From contig JBIICI010000015.1 in assembly GCA_044238935.1 (NCBI GenBank), positions 1-44,519 of the forward strand: a stretch of DNA of 44,519 nt, read 5' to 3'. Shown in pieces: positions 7,040 through 16,856 of the stretch. The stretch is from JBIICI01 sp044238935. GTDB taxonomy: Bacteria > Pseudomonadota > Alphaproteobacteria > Micavibrionales > Micavibrionaceae. The notes beneath the pieces were generated by a model. It had not been told where the DNA came from and searched no databases. It saw only the letters and a program-made list of their open reading frames with translations. The stretch's first letter is position 1, and each line of letters begins with the position of its first letter. Both the position numbers and the translations under genes were made by a program.

Positions 7040-10000
7040 TTATGCTGGATAAAGATTCTCATTTATAAAATAGGCTTTTGATTGATGATAGCTATGCTGA
7101 ATCTTGTCTAAGATGATTTTGCGCTCTTGTGCTGTGGCTTCTTGTAAACTTTGGGCGTCAGCACAAAGTAAACGCATCGTTTCGGCGCCCACGCCACCGG
7201 CTGTTCCTTTTAATGCGTGTGATATTTCAACCCATTCTTGACATTCACCATCAACGCAATATTGGCTGAGCGCATTGAGCTGTTCGGCGCCTTGGGTTAT
7301 AAAAAGCGCAATCATTTCTTTGACAAACTCTTCATCCCCCATTGAATTATCCCTTAGATTATCCAGATTAACGGGGGGGAGTGTATCATTTATTGAATCT
7401 GATGTTTCCTTTGTTGTTTTTTTATCAATATTAAAATCAACCCACGGGGATAATTTTTCTTTGAAAATATTAATATTCACAGGTTTGCTGATATAGGCGG
7501 ACATACCAATTTCAAGGCAACGTCTTTCATCTTCTGGCATAGCATTAGCGGTAATTCCAACGATGGGAATTGCGTTTTTTTCGGTATCTGATAGGTTACG
7601 GATCGCAATGGTTGCGTCATATCCATTCATTTCTGGCATGTGGCAATCCATTAAAACAATGTGATATTGTCCTGTTTCAACTTCACGAACGGCGTCGGCG
7701 CCGTTTTCGACAATTTTATAATCTGTGATCTCTAGATTTTTGAATAAGCGGATCATGAATCGTTGGTTCATTTCATGATCTTCTGCCATTAAAAGTTTAA
7801 TTTCGTTGGCGGGTCGTCCAGTTTTAAGGGTTTCAAGCTTTGGATTTGGATTGAGATTTTCAGATAAGGCGGATTGAATTTGATCTGTTTTTTCAAATTC
7901 AATTTCAAACCAGAAATTTGATCCTTTGCCCAGTTCGCTTTCGATGCCGATATGCCCTTCCATAAGTTCAACAAGTTCTTTTGTGATAGCAAGCCCAAGA
8001 CCTGTTCCGCCATATTTCCGTGTTGTCGAAGAATCGGCTTGCGTGAATTTCTGGAATAGTTTTCCTTGGACTTTTGGGTCAATGCCGATGCCTGTATCAT
8101 GGACTTCGCAGCGTATAAGAACACGATCAGAAGAGGATTTGACATTGCTTACAATGACCGTGACGCCCCCTTCTTCTGTATAGCGAATGGCGTTGCTCAC
8201 AAGATTGGTTATAATGCGCTGAAAACGCATGGGATCACCCAGTACAAACATTTCTTTTTCATCAAGCTTGCTGGAAAGGCATAATCCTTTTTGACTGGCT
8301 ATAGGCTTAAGGGACTGAACTGTATGGTTAATTTTTTCATAGGCATCAAATCCGATATGTTCAAGCTGCACTTCGCCGGCTTCGATTTTTGAGAAATCAA
8401 GAATATCATTAACAATTTGCAGTAATGTTTCCGCAGAACGCTTAATGTCGCCAAAAGTTTCCTGTTGTTCATTGGAAACACTCTCTTCTTCCAAAATTTG
8501 CACATGACCAATCACGCTGTTTAGGGGGGTGCGCAATTCATGGGACATGGTGGCAAAGAAATCAGATTTTGCCTTGTTCGCTGATTCGGCGGCGACCCTA
8601 AGTTCGATATTATTTTGGATTTCGTCACGCAGCGTTTTTGTTTGCTTTTCAACCGTTTGTTCAAGATTGTCGCGATGCTGCTCCAGTTCTTCTTGGTTTT
8701 CTTCCATCTGAATTTTTAATTTATTACCATAGGTCACAGCAAACGCGATCATGATCATCGCAAACCCAAAAATAATATATTCCAGTTTCTGGAGATGTTC
8801 AGCCTGCCGTGCTTGATGTGCGGAGAGTTTATTTTGGATTTTAGAAATATACTGAGCCGTTTTTGATAGATTTGTGGATTGAACAGCAAAACTTTGATCC
8901 ATCTGTGCCATGAAAGTCGCAGCTTGTTCTTGATTGCCATCGGTGATGCTTTTGAAAACTAAATTTGTTGTTGTTAGGATTTTGGGGGTTCCTAATCTGA
9001 TTGTTTCAAGATAGGACATCAGAATTTTCTTATCTTCCTTAAGAAAATAAAGATTTGCATGATCAGAGAAGGTTTTTTCGATATTTTCTATTGACCGAGA
9101 GAGTGCGGCATGAAAATCAAGAAATAATGTATCAAAATTTTTCTTTTGCTTTTCTGGATCTTTATTCATAAAGACATCATTCCCCGGAGAAGACAGGGAA
9201 ACTGAAATATCAGCAAGGTTTAGGATTTCTTTTTGTCTGCTTGACCATTCAATATTGACGATGGCTGCGTGATCATACATTGTCACAAGCTTATGGTTAA
9301 TGGATAGGCTGATGCAGACGGTTATAATATAAAAACCAGCTAAGATAAAATACACATAATTCCACGGTAATTTTAGCTGAGTACTATCACGACCAATTAA
9401 GCTGTTAAATGGGAGCAGGAAGAAATTTGCAAGAAGGCTGAAAAACGCGTTGATCTGTCGATACAGCAAGATCAATGTCTGAGAGGGTTTAAAAATGAGA
9501 AGTAAGGAAATTGCATAAATCGCAAAACAGCCACAAAAATTAAGGATATAGCTTATGATTTCTTTTTTTTCGTTGCTCTTTATATTCTCAATAACTTTCT
9601 TTTTACTAATGCAGATTTTTAGTTTCCCTAAGGGCGCTGCTTGCTCCCCTTCATTGGGGGTTGAAATCGTAAATGTATGAAATTCTTGATCTTTTTTGGG
9701 GGTTCTTGGCATTAAACCCACTTCGGCGAATAAATTGCCAGTATTGTCGATAACATGGGCGCCGCAGATGGAGGGGGTTTTTTTAAGGGATTCTATTTGT
9801 TCTTGTACAAAATTCGTATCAAAATTCCACATGGGCATCTCAAGTGCCTTGGAAACAACCTCACCAATATAGATCATTTGATTTATATGATTTGTATCGA
9901 ACGATTTTTGCGTATGTTTGTTTTGAAAATATAAAAGGGAAGTCAGTAATCCAGCTATCAAAATGAGAAAGATTGCAAAAGCGGCAATAATCCTAGGAAA

Positions 10001-10120
10001 GGGGATCGTTGTATATAAATTGGAAGAATTTTTCTGCTGTAAATCAATATCGAGATCTGTCATCAATTTTTCTGCCATCAATTTTTGGGTATTAATTTTC
10101 TGAGAATTCTTCAAGACCAT
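7040..10120 (-). CDS. Hybrid sensor histidine kinase (HisKA-HATPase-REC-Hpt)
   Basis: A 1026-aa kinase of the ArcB/BarA layout. Predicted membrane segments lie at about 43-65, 188-210, 250-273 and 447-465, enclosing two extracytoplasmic regions (about 66-187 and 274-446). A coiled coil (about 470-515) precedes the HisKA box SHELRTPLN with His527. The ATPase domain has the N box (NLVSNAIRYT), DTGIGI and GGTGLGLAI (704-712). The receiver domain has acidic residues at 780-781, phospho-Asp825 in LMDCHMPEMNGYD and Lys879. A C-terminal Hpt domain carries His968 in SHALKGTAGG. All residues for a four-step phosphorelay are present. The first ATG overlaps the upstream gene by 29 bp; a later ATG at 10078 would avoid this. 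Its overlap with the binding-protein gene suggests a shared signal. Confidence 0.93.
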   Translation of the reverse strand: MVLKNSQKINTQKLMAEKLMTDLDIDLQQKNSSNLYTTIPFPRIIAAFAIFLILIAGLLTSLLYFQNKHTQKSFDTNHINQMIYIGEVVSKALEMPMWNFDTNFVQEQIESLKKTPSICGAHVIDNTGNLFAEVGLMPRTPKKDQEFHTFTISTPNEGEQAAPLGKLKICISKKKVIENIKSNEKKEIISYILNFCGCFAIYAISLLLIFKPSQTLILLYRQINAFFSLLANFFLLPFNSLIGRDSTQLKLPWNYVYFILAGFYIITVCISLSINHKLVTMYDHAAIVNIEWSSRQKEILNLADISVSLSSPGNDVFMNKDPEKQKKNFDTLFLDFHAALSRSIENIEKTFSDHANLYFLKEDKKILMSYLETIRLGTPKILTTTNLVFKSITDGNQEQAATFMAQMDQSFAVQSTNLSKTAQYISKIQNKLSAHQARQAEHLQKLEYIIFGFAMIMIAFAVTYGNKLKIQMEENQEELEQHRDNLEQTVEKQTKTLRDEIQNNIELRVAAESANKAKSDFFATMSHELRTPLNSVIGHVQILEEESVSNEQQETFGDIKRSAETLLQIVNDILDFSKIEAGEVQLEHIGFDAYEKINHTVQSLKPIASQKGLCLSSKLDEKEMFVLGDPMRFQRIITNLVSNAIRYTEEGGVTVIVSNVKSSSDRVLIRCEVHDTGIGIDPKVQGKLFQKFTQADSSTTRKYGGTGLGLAITKELVELMEGHIGIESELGKGSNFWFEIEFEKTDQIQSALSENLNPNPKLETLKTGRPANEIKLLMAEDHEMNQRFMIRLFKNLEITDYKIVENGADAVREVETGQYHIVLMDCHMPEMNGYDATIAIRNLSDTEKNAIPIVGITANAMPEDERRCLEIGMSAYISKPVNINIFKEKLSPWVDFNIDKKTTKETSDSINDTLPPVNLDNLRDNSMGDEEFVKEMIALFITQGAEQLNALSQYCVDGECQEWVEISHALKGTAGGVGAETMRLLCADAQSLQEATAQERKIILDKIQHSYHQSKAYFINENLYPA

Positions 10121-10877
10121 AATGCGACATAATTTCTTTTATCTTGCCAGTCTCTCGCATGATTTTCGTTTCTTTTGACAAAATATCAGCATATTTTTGG
10201 GAATTTGGGTTCGATGGGGAAAATGCGATATACAAACCCGTTTTATCATCTTGTATTAAACCAGCAAGTTTAATTTCCCCTTCTTTATGATGTTCTTTTA
10301 TATGATGTGTCATCACATCAATATTTTCAAGCAAAGCCCCGACTCTGCCTGCATTCAGTTTCTTTAGATTCATATCCAGCGCTTTATCACCAAAAGCAGA
10401 CTGAACGCGTTTAAAGTTATTTTTATTTGCCTCGATATAGGTATCGATTTGATCGCCATGTGTATAACCAGAAATAACGCCGATAGAAATACTTTCAAGG
10501 GATTTTATGTCTTTGAATTGCCAGTTATTTCCTTTTTTAACAAAAAATCCTTCACGCGATATGCCTTGTTTCACTGTGGGGAAAATGAAATTGGGCGCAT
10601 CCGCATAAGCAGAGCCAACAATCGCTGTATATTTACCCATTCTGGTTTCTTCAACGGCGCGCGTCCACGGCATCGTTTTATAGTCAATCGTTATGCCGTG
10701 TTTTTTAAATGCTTCCTGAGCAATTTCAATCATATACCCCTTTTTTTCTGCGGTTGGTTCGCAATTATAAGGGCACCATGAATCGGCAACAATTGTAATC
10801 GTTTCAGACCAAGCGAGAGAAACGTTGTAAAATAGGGTAAAAAACACAAAAAATGATATAAATAATTTATTGAGCAT
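10092..10877 (-). CDS. Extracellular solute-binding protein, family 3, probably a sensor partner
   Basis: About 261 aa from the ATG at 10875-10877. This start puts the signal peptide at the N-terminus (MLNKLFISFFVFFTLFYNVSLAW, then SETITIV); an upstream start at 10922 is possible. The mature protein is a type 2 periplasmic binding protein: WCPYNCEP early, GYMIEIAQEAFKKHGI, MPWTRAVEETRMGKYTAIVG, then the second lobe from IGVISGYTHGDQ. Such proteins bind amino acids or similar small molecules. No ABC permease or ATPase gene is near. Instead the 3' end overlaps the hybrid kinase gene, so the protein probably feeds a signal to that kinase rather than a transporter (inference). The two Cys near the start of the mature protein (WCPYNC) may form a disulfide. 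Confidence 0.85.
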   Translation of the reverse strand: MLNKLFISFFVFFTLFYNVSLAWSETITIVADSWCPYNCEPTAEKKGYMIEIAQEAFKKHGITIDYKTMPWTRAVEETRMGKYTAIVGSAYADAPNFIFPTVKQGISREGFFVKKGNNWQFKDIKSLESISIGVISGYTHGDQIDTYIEANKNNFKRVQSAFGDKALDMNLKKLNAGRVGALLENIDVMTHHIKEHHKEGEIKLAGLIQDDKTGLYIAFSPSNPNSQKYADILSKETKIMRETGKIKEIMSHYGLEEFSEN

Positions 10878-10938
10878 ATAATGCACATCATAAAACAAAT
10901 GCATTAATGAATTATAAAACAAACATTTTGAAGTAAAA

Positions 10939-11013
<75 letters not shown>

Positions 11014-11077
11014 AAGGATGATTTTTAAATCACGCCCTTGCTTTTAATAAAAAACACAAGGATTGTCCAGTATAATT

Positions 11078-12484
11078 TTACTCCTGAATATGCAGATTAC
11101 TCAATTCTTTCCCGATCTGGAAATAAATATCAATCAATTCTTGATCTGAGGGGGCGTGTTTGTATTTGTTTTTGTCAGAGGCACATTTTTCGTATAACGC
11201 CTTTGTTGCCGCATTGGGGGTGCCGCCAAAGGTGATGGTATAGATGGTGATGCCCTTGGCTTTCATGGCGGCGCAGGTTTCTAGCAAACGGTTATTGACC
11301 ACGGTGATGGCGGTGTTCAGGTTTTTTGTACCCAGCACATTATCGCTGATGCGGCCATAGGCGGAATAATCGGATGCCGCCTTGATGCCTGATTTTCTAA
11401 ACAGCACGTTATCGCCATCGGTCATCATAATCACGGCTTTGCGCCACATAAAATCATCGTAGTTTGCGCCTTGGGTAAAGGGTTCTTGGGGGGATAAGAC
11501 GCGCCATCCCCATGCCATGCCAACATTGCCTAATGTGCCGCCACGGCACCAATATTTTAGGGCGCGGGCGGAATTGATCAACGTGTTTTCGTCATTTGTC
11601 AGGGGTACAATCGGGTTATCCACGGGGCAGCCTAAGTTCGGGTTGCGGCGTTCGTTGCATTGCGTATAGGGCATATTTAAACTGCCGCCCTTTGTGCTAT
11701 CCCAGAAATTATCTTTATTGTCCCCTGTGGTATGTTCCCACCAAAAGGCTTTCCAATAGCCGCCTGTCGCCACATCACTATCTAGCGTATCATGCGGATA
11801 GGGGCGCTCAACGATACAGCCCTGATAGGCGGTGTTGCTGCTCATGTTAAATCCAACACTGGGGCGGGCAGGGACAAGGGGTGTATCAACATAATCATCG
11901 ACAATTTCTGCCCCCACATTCACGGTTGCCACATAGGGCACCATGCCGATTTTTAAATAATCAGGATTGCTGACGCGATCAAACATGGTGGTGATAAACA
12001 GTTCCGTGGCTTCTTTTAAGGCTTCAATTTTACTGCCTGCCATCGACCCTGTGATATCTAAGACCATGGCGACCTCAATGCCGCGCACTTCGCGTTTGAC
12101 GTTGCTTCTTGAATCCACATCAATATCACTCACGCCAATCCATTTCAGGAATTTTGTATCCACGCTGGCGGTGGCGGTGGCGACCACATCATCGCCTTGG
12201 ATGGTGATATGCGTATTGGCAACATTCCCAAGGGGGCTATCGCCATAATTGGCGGTAAAGAAATCGTTAAACCGCTCCTCTAGCTCTGCCTGCGAATCCA
12301 CGGATGAGGATGCGGCCGCAAGGGCAGAGGCATCAAGTGCAGCTTGCAGCCTTTCCTTAACCAAATAAGCCTGCCCCATATCCACCGCCACGCCGACGGT
12401 TGAGATAATAATCGGCAATAAAATCGCCGTCATCACCGCCAAAGATCCTGAGTCATTTTTTAGGAAATCGAGATTTTTACGCAT
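11078..12484 (-). CDS. tadG: TadG-like pilus/secretion protein with von Willebrand A domain
   Basis: From the ATG at 12482-12484, preceded by AAGGAAAG, the protein is 468 aa; a longer reading frame would overlap tadE and has no such site. A TadE/TadG N-terminus (GSLAVMTAILLPIIISTVG, then AYLVKERLQAALDASALAAA) anchors it in the inner membrane as a pilin-like helix. A VWA domain follows, with the metal-site loop VLDITGSMAGSK near residue 145 and a later MMTDGDN. In Tad (Flp pilus) systems TadG is a minor pseudopilin-like component for tight adherence. It is the last gene of a tadE-tadE-tadG operon; the ATPase, secretin and Flp pilin genes are not in the window. Confidence 0.88.
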   Translation of the reverse strand: MRKNLDFLKNDSGSLAVMTAILLPIIISTVGVAVDMGQAYLVKERLQAALDASALAAASSSVDSQAELEERFNDFFTANYGDSPLGNVANTHITIQGDDVVATATASVDTKFLKWIGVSDIDVDSRSNVKREVRGIEVAMVLDITGSMAGSKIEALKEATELFITTMFDRVSNPDYLKIGMVPYVATVNVGAEIVDDYVDTPLVPARPSVGFNMSSNTAYQGCIVERPYPHDTLDSDVATGGYWKAFWWEHTTGDNKDNFWDSTKGGSLNMPYTQCNERRNPNLGCPVDNPIVPLTNDENTLINSARALKYWCRGGTLGNVGMAWGWRVLSPQEPFTQGANYDDFMWRKAVIMMTDGDNVLFRKSGIKAASDYSAYGRISDNVLGTKNLNTAITVVNNRLLETCAAMKAKGITIYTITFGGTPNAATKALYEKCASDKNKYKHAPSDQELIDIYFQIGKELSNLHIQE

Positions 12485-12494
12485 ATATCTTTCC

Positions 12495-13013
12495 TTATTC
12501 TGTGTATTCCACATTCGCTTGACGGCGGCCGCGGGTGAAGGCGGTTTCTTGCATTTCAATCGGTTTGATTAATCCAAAATCAAAGAGCGGATCAAAGCGA
12601 TAATTGACTGTGACGGTTACGACCCCTTCGCCATTTTCGCCTAAATCCGCCACTTGGTTCAAAATATTATCATTGGCCTCAGCGTTTTCGGTTTCCGATT
12701 CCCAGTCAATTACGGCGATGTTATTTTGAAATAAAATGGACGCCACATAAATTTTTACGCTGCTTTGCTGCGATTCAGGAAAGGTCAGGCGTGATGCGGT
12801 CAGGGCTTCATTCACTTTATCCTCATTCACTTCGCTTTGGCGCGCGATCAAGTCAGCGGCCATATGGGCGGCCTTAATGGTATGTTGGCTGGCGACCATC
12901 GCGCGACCAATATCAAATGTGCCCATCAATAAAATCATAAAAACAGGGAATAATAAGGCCGCTTCCATTGCAACCACGCCGTCCTCATTATGCAGCATGT
13001 GTTTAATTGACAT
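12495..13013 (-). CDS. TadE-like pilus assembly protein (second copy)
   Basis: 172 aa from the ATG at 13011-13013, which has GGAGG 8 bp upstream; an in-frame GTG at 13019 is less likely. The N-terminus has the TadE pattern of a short charged stretch, Gly, and a hydrophobic helix with a conserved Glu (GVVAMEAALLFPVFMILLMG). The rest is an exported domain with a beta-rich end (VVTVTVNYRFDPLFDFG). The gene overlaps the upstream tadE by 11 bp and lies 10 bp from tadG, so the three are one operon. It is likely a minor pilin that works with TadG. Confidence 0.85.
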   Translation of the reverse strand: MSIKHMLHNEDGVVAMEAALLFPVFMILLMGTFDIGRAMVASQHTIKAAHMAADLIARQSEVNEDKVNEALTASRLTFPESQQSSVKIYVASILFQNNIAVIDWESETENAEANDNILNQVADLGENGEGVVTVTVNYRFDPLFDFGLIKPIEMQETAFTRGRRQANVEYTE

Positions 13014-13578
13014 CAGCACTGCCTCCGCTACTGTCTTCTATGTCTTCGGCGGCTTCTTCGAAATCATAGGGTTCGATCTGCAGGATTTGGGTATTCATCA
13101 TCAATCGGCTGCCTTTTCCGCCTGTGAAAAGCTGTGCGATGATAGGGGTCATCATGTGATAATTATAGGCAACACGCATCAAAACCACATCATTGACGCC
13201 GCCTGCATCAAACCCTGCAGGTTCAAAAACGCCGTCCTCATTAAATTGGGGTGGAAAATTCGCGGCATTTTCAAAACTGCCAATATTAATGGATTCAATG
13301 CCCAATTCATCGCAATCCACCAGCATGCCAATTTGTTGGCACAGTGCGTCCCGAAAAGCGGTTTCTTGGTCATTCACGCCCATTTGTTGAATTTGCCCTG
13401 TGCGGATCATGCGCGCCGCGTTATTCATGCCACCTTGCAGCAATGTCTCCGTAGTGAACATCATGCAAATTTCAATAATCCCAATCAGCAACAAAATAAA
13501 CGGCACACCCACAAGGGCAAATTCCACCCCTGTCGCACCCATTGTTGATTGCGTATAATGTTGTATGTATTTTTTCAT
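13003..13578 (-). CDS. tadE: TadE-like pilus assembly protein (first copy)
   Basis: 191 aa. It has the TadE N-terminal anchor (MGATGVEFALVGVPFILLLI) with the conserved Glu after the Gly, then an exported domain containing two Cys (LCQQIGMLVDCDE) that could form a disulfide. The C-terminus is acidic. It is the first gene of the tadE-tadE-tadG operon. The leader upstream of 13578 is short and AT-rich, next to the convergent end of nothing else, so a promoter is expected between 13579 and 13649 or further upstream, although I see no clear one. Confidence 0.87.
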   Translation of the reverse strand: MKKYIQHYTQSTMGATGVEFALVGVPFILLLIGIIEICMMFTTETLLQGGMNNAARMIRTGQIQQMGVNDQETAFRDALCQQIGMLVDCDELGIESINIGSFENAANFPPQFNEDGVFEPAGFDAGGVNDVVLMRVAYNYHMMTPIIAQLFTGGKGSRLMMNTQILQIEPYDFEEAAEDIEDSSGGSADVN

Positions 13579-13649
13579 AACATATTAAATTATACGCAGT
13601 ATAGATTTAAGAACATGTTATTGTTTGATAAAATGCGATCTATCGTGCC

Positions 13650-14663
13650 TTAGTAATGGCGATTGACGCTGTATAGAGCGCAAGATTTTAATAAATCCAT
13701 CAGCTCAGTATTTAAGATTTTTAACGTATCCAACGCAGCACAGGCTTTTTGAGCATGTGTCACGGCAAGTGCGTTGGCTTTGTTAAAGCCGTCATGTTGT
13801 GTGATATAGTCAATGGCTTGGGAGAAGTCATCTTCTGTTTGTGGGGTTTCACCCCCTAAAACACGTTGCCAGAATGCCCGTTGTGTTGCATCTGCTTGTT
13901 CTAGGGCGAAAAAGACAGGGGCGGTTAATTTGCCTTCTTTGAAATCATCCCCTTGGTTTTTGCCGATTGTATCAGCGCCTTGGTAATCCAGCACATCATC
14001 AGCAATTTGAAAGGCAATCCCCAGATGATGCCCGTATTCATACAAAGCCTTTGATTGTTGTATCGTTGCCCCTGCACTGATCGCCCCAACTTCGCAGGCG
14101 GCAGCGAATAAAGCAGCCGTTTTTGCCGTGATAATTTTTTGATAATCATCCAATGTTGTGGTCATATCGTTGGCTTTGCTCAACTGTAAAACTTCGCCCT
14201 CTGCAATAATGGCGGAAGCTTGGGATAAAATATCCAAAACCTGAACAGATCCTGTTTTCACCATCATTTGAAAGGCGCGTGAGAATAAAAAATCACCGAC
14301 CAAAACAGCAGCTTGGTTGCCAAAGACGTGGTTTGCGGAATCGCGTCCGCGGCGTAGGGTGCTTTCATCCACCACATCATCATGTAACAATGTGGCCGTA
14401 TGAATAAATTCCACCGCTGCTGCCAATAATATTGGGTGATTATGATCATAGGATGCACCATGAATCAATTGTGCTGCGGCTAAGGTGAGCAGGGGGCGGA
14501 TACGCTTTCCGCCAGCGGCAATTAAATATTGCGCCAATTGTGGTACAAGAGGCACATCTGATTTCATATAATCCAAGATCAAACAATTCACCTTGTCCAT
14601 ATCATGGGACAAGTGATGGGAAAGTTGCGAGAAAGGGGATTTTATTTTATCAGATTTCTGCAT
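13650..14663 (-). CDS. ispB: Polyprenyl (octa-/decaprenyl-type) diphosphate synthase
   Basis: 337 aa from the ATG at 14661-14663; an upstream ATG at 14708 would add 15 residues and overlap thrS by 41 bp. Both aspartate-rich motifs are intact: HDDVVDESTLRRG (first) and IADDVLDYQG (second). GGKRIRPLL and the KTAALFAAAC helix are also present. The enzyme extends farnesyl diphosphate with isopentenyl diphosphate to make the ubiquinone side chain. The bulky residues before the first motif suggest a long product, but chain length cannot be read reliably. The gap to the thrS stop is 4 bp, so the two genes are probably co-transcribed and translationally coupled. Confidence 0.9.
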   Translation of the reverse strand: MQKSDKIKSPFSQLSHHLSHDMDKVNCLILDYMKSDVPLVPQLAQYLIAAGGKRIRPLLTLAAAQLIHGASYDHNHPILLAAAVEFIHTATLLHDDVVDESTLRRGRDSANHVFGNQAAVLVGDFLFSRAFQMMVKTGSVQVLDILSQASAIIAEGEVLQLSKANDMTTTLDDYQKIITAKTAALFAAACEVGAISAGATIQQSKALYEYGHHLGIAFQIADDVLDYQGADTIGKNQGDDFKEGKLTAPVFFALEQADATQRAFWQRVLGGETPQTEDDFSQAIDYITQHDGFNKANALAVTHAQKACAALDTLKILNTELMDLLKSCALYSVNRHY

Positions 14664-14667
14664 TTTT

Positions 14668-16662
14668 TTAGCGATGTCCACCACAGCATCCCTGCCCATC
14701 ATGGACATGTGTTTGTAAATCAGGCGGCAAAATCTCTTCTAATAAATCTTGCATCGCGGCATTAAAACCGATGACTTGCTGATCCTGTGATCCTAAACGG
14801 CGAATGGCAACGCTCTGCTGCTCCGCCTCTCTTGCACCAACAACAAACATAACAGGCACTTTCGCCAGCGAATGTTCACGCACTTTATAGTTAATCTTTT
14901 CATTGCGATTATCCAAGATCACCCGCACGCCTGCCGCATACAAAATATCATATAATTTTGTCGCATAGGCTTCGGCATCGGAGGTAATGGAGGCCACGAC
15001 AACCTGCACAGGGGACATCCATAGGGGCATTTTGCCTGCATGATTTTCAATCAAGATTCCAATAAATCGTTCCATTGATCCCAAAATCGCACGGTGCAAC
15101 ATAACGGGGTGATGTTTATTGCCGTCTTCGCCGACATAGAATGCCTCCAAACGCTCAGGCATGACGAAATCCAATTGCAACGTGCCGCATTGCCATGTGC
15201 GCCCGATTGCATCGGTTAAATGAAACTCCATTTTAGGGCCATAAAAAGCCCCTTCGCCTTCGGCAATCTCATAGGGCAACCCTGCACGATCCAGCGCATC
15301 GCGCAATCCTTGTTCGGCGCGATCCCATGTTTCATCTGTTCCCGCGCGCACATCAGGGCGCGTTGCTAATTTGACATCAACGTGATGGAATCCAAAATCG
15401 CGATAGACAGATAATAACAATTCACAAAAGGAAACAGATTCATCGGTGATCTGATCCGCACGGCAAAAAATATGCGCATCGTCCTGTGTCATTTGACGCA
15501 CGCGCATAATGCCGTGCAATGCGCCGCGTGCTTCATTGCGGTGACAACAGCCAAATTCCGCCATCCGAATCGGCAAATCGCGATAGCTTTTGATACCTTG
15601 GTTAAAAATCTGCACATGGGCAGGGCAGTTCATGGGTTTGACGGCCATCGTTTCAATGTTTTTATCCTGTTCATGATTGACATGAACGGTAAACATATTG
15701 TCTTGGAATTTTTCCCAATGTCCTGATTTTTCCCATAGCTTGCGGTCAATCAATTGCGGCGTTTTGACCTCAACATATTTTGCAGTCCGCAAGCGGCGGC
15801 GAATATATTGCTCAAGTGCTTGCCAGATCACATAGCCCTTTTCATGCCAAAAGACCATGCCTTGCGCTTCGTCTTGCAGGTGGAATAGATCCAATTCTTT
15901 GCCCAATTTACGGTGATCGCGGCGCTCTGCCTCTTCCAATTGGAACAGATAATTATCCAAATCTTTTTGCTCAAACCACGCTGTGCCGTAAATACGGGTT
16001 AACATAGCATTCTTGGAATCACCGCGCCAATAGGCACCAGCCACCTTCATCAATTTAAAGGCTGTGCCAACATGGCGCGTTGTTGGCATATGGGGGCCGC
16101 GGCACAAATCTTTCCAATCGCCTTGGGTGTAGATTGTAATCGTTTGATCTTCAGGTAAATCTTGGATAATTTCTGCCTTATAATGCTCACCAATTTCTTT
16201 AAAATGTGCAATAGCGGCGTTACGATCCCATTCGTGGCGGATAAATGCATCACCGCGCTCAATAATTTGGCGCATTTTCTTTTCAATCGCTTCTAAATCC
16301 TCCGTTGAAAACGGAGATGGACGCGCGAAATCATAGTAAAACCCATCTTTGATAGAAGGGCCAATGGTGACCTGTGTATCAGGGAATAATTCCTGCACCG
16401 CTTGCGCCATGACATGGGCGCAATCATGGCGGAGTAATTCTAAGGCTTCGGCATCATTTTTGGTGATAATTCCCACATTTGCACCATCAGGCAAAGCACG
16501 GGATAAATCCCATACATCGCCATTCACACGCACCGCCAACGCAGATTTTGCCAAGGATTTTGAAATCGCATTCGCCAAATCCAGCCCCGTCGTTCCCGTT
16601 TCCATCTGACGCACCGCGCCATCAGGAAGTGTTAGGGATATAAGGGACATAGCAGGAATCAT
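14668..16662 (-). CDS. thrS: Threonyl-tRNA synthetase
   Basis: 664 aa from the ATG at 16660-16662, with AAAGG 11 bp upstream. Domains in order: TGS-like N-terminal domain (SLTLPDGAVRQ), the editing domain with HDCAHVMAQ, the class II catalytic core with zinc-ligand Cys in MNCPAHVQIF, motif 2 (EFGCCHRNEARGALHG) and motif 3 (HRAILGSMERFIGILIENH), then the anticodon-binding domain (VPVMFVVGAREAEQQSVAIR). It charges tRNA-Thr in the cytoplasm. The C-terminal tail DGQGCCGGHR goes beyond the usual end. A sigma70-like promoter precedes it at 16704-16732; no T-box leader is visible. Confidence 0.96.
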   Translation of the reverse strand: MIPAMSLISLTLPDGAVRQMETGTTGLDLANAISKSLAKSALAVRVNGDVWDLSRALPDGANVGIITKNDAEALELLRHDCAHVMAQAVQELFPDTQVTIGPSIKDGFYYDFARPSPFSTEDLEAIEKKMRQIIERGDAFIRHEWDRNAAIAHFKEIGEHYKAEIIQDLPEDQTITIYTQGDWKDLCRGPHMPTTRHVGTAFKLMKVAGAYWRGDSKNAMLTRIYGTAWFEQKDLDNYLFQLEEAERRDHRKLGKELDLFHLQDEAQGMVFWHEKGYVIWQALEQYIRRRLRTAKYVEVKTPQLIDRKLWEKSGHWEKFQDNMFTVHVNHEQDKNIETMAVKPMNCPAHVQIFNQGIKSYRDLPIRMAEFGCCHRNEARGALHGIMRVRQMTQDDAHIFCRADQITDESVSFCELLLSVYRDFGFHHVDVKLATRPDVRAGTDETWDRAEQGLRDALDRAGLPYEIAEGEGAFYGPKMEFHLTDAIGRTWQCGTLQLDFVMPERLEAFYVGEDGNKHHPVMLHRAILGSMERFIGILIENHAGKMPLWMSPVQVVVASITSDAEAYATKLYDILYAAGVRVILDNRNEKINYKVREHSLAKVPVMFVVGAREAEQQSVAIRRLGSQDQQVIGFNAAMQDLLEEILPPDLQTHVHDGQGCCGGHR

Positions 16663-16703
16663 GGCGATCAAAACCTTTCTTAATAAATCATAATATTGTT
16701 AAT

Positions 16704-16732
16704 AATCTATCGATAATATTGTTGTATGACAA
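16704..16732 (-). promoter_or_regulatory. Sigma70-type promoter for thrS with flanking direct repeat
   Basis: On the minus strand TTGTCA (16727-16732) and TAGATT (16704-16709) are separated by 17 bp, giving 5/6 and 4/6 matches to consensus. The 11-mer ATAATATTGTT occurs at 16690-16700 and 16713-16723 on the plus strand, on either side of the -10, and could be an operator. Confidence 0.5.
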
Positions 16733-16856
16733 GGGGGGATTGAGGCAATGCAGCATATTTATTGCAACATATTGTTTTAAAAAAACTTTCATTATTTTTT
16801 TGTTTGTGTCATGCTTTTTCATGCGCATGGTGGTTAAGGGCGTATAAAATAAAATA

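Noticed and set aside
16672..16856. T-box or threonine attenuator upstream of thrS
   Set aside because: No T-box sequence, no Thr-rich leader peptide and no terminator hairpin in the leader.
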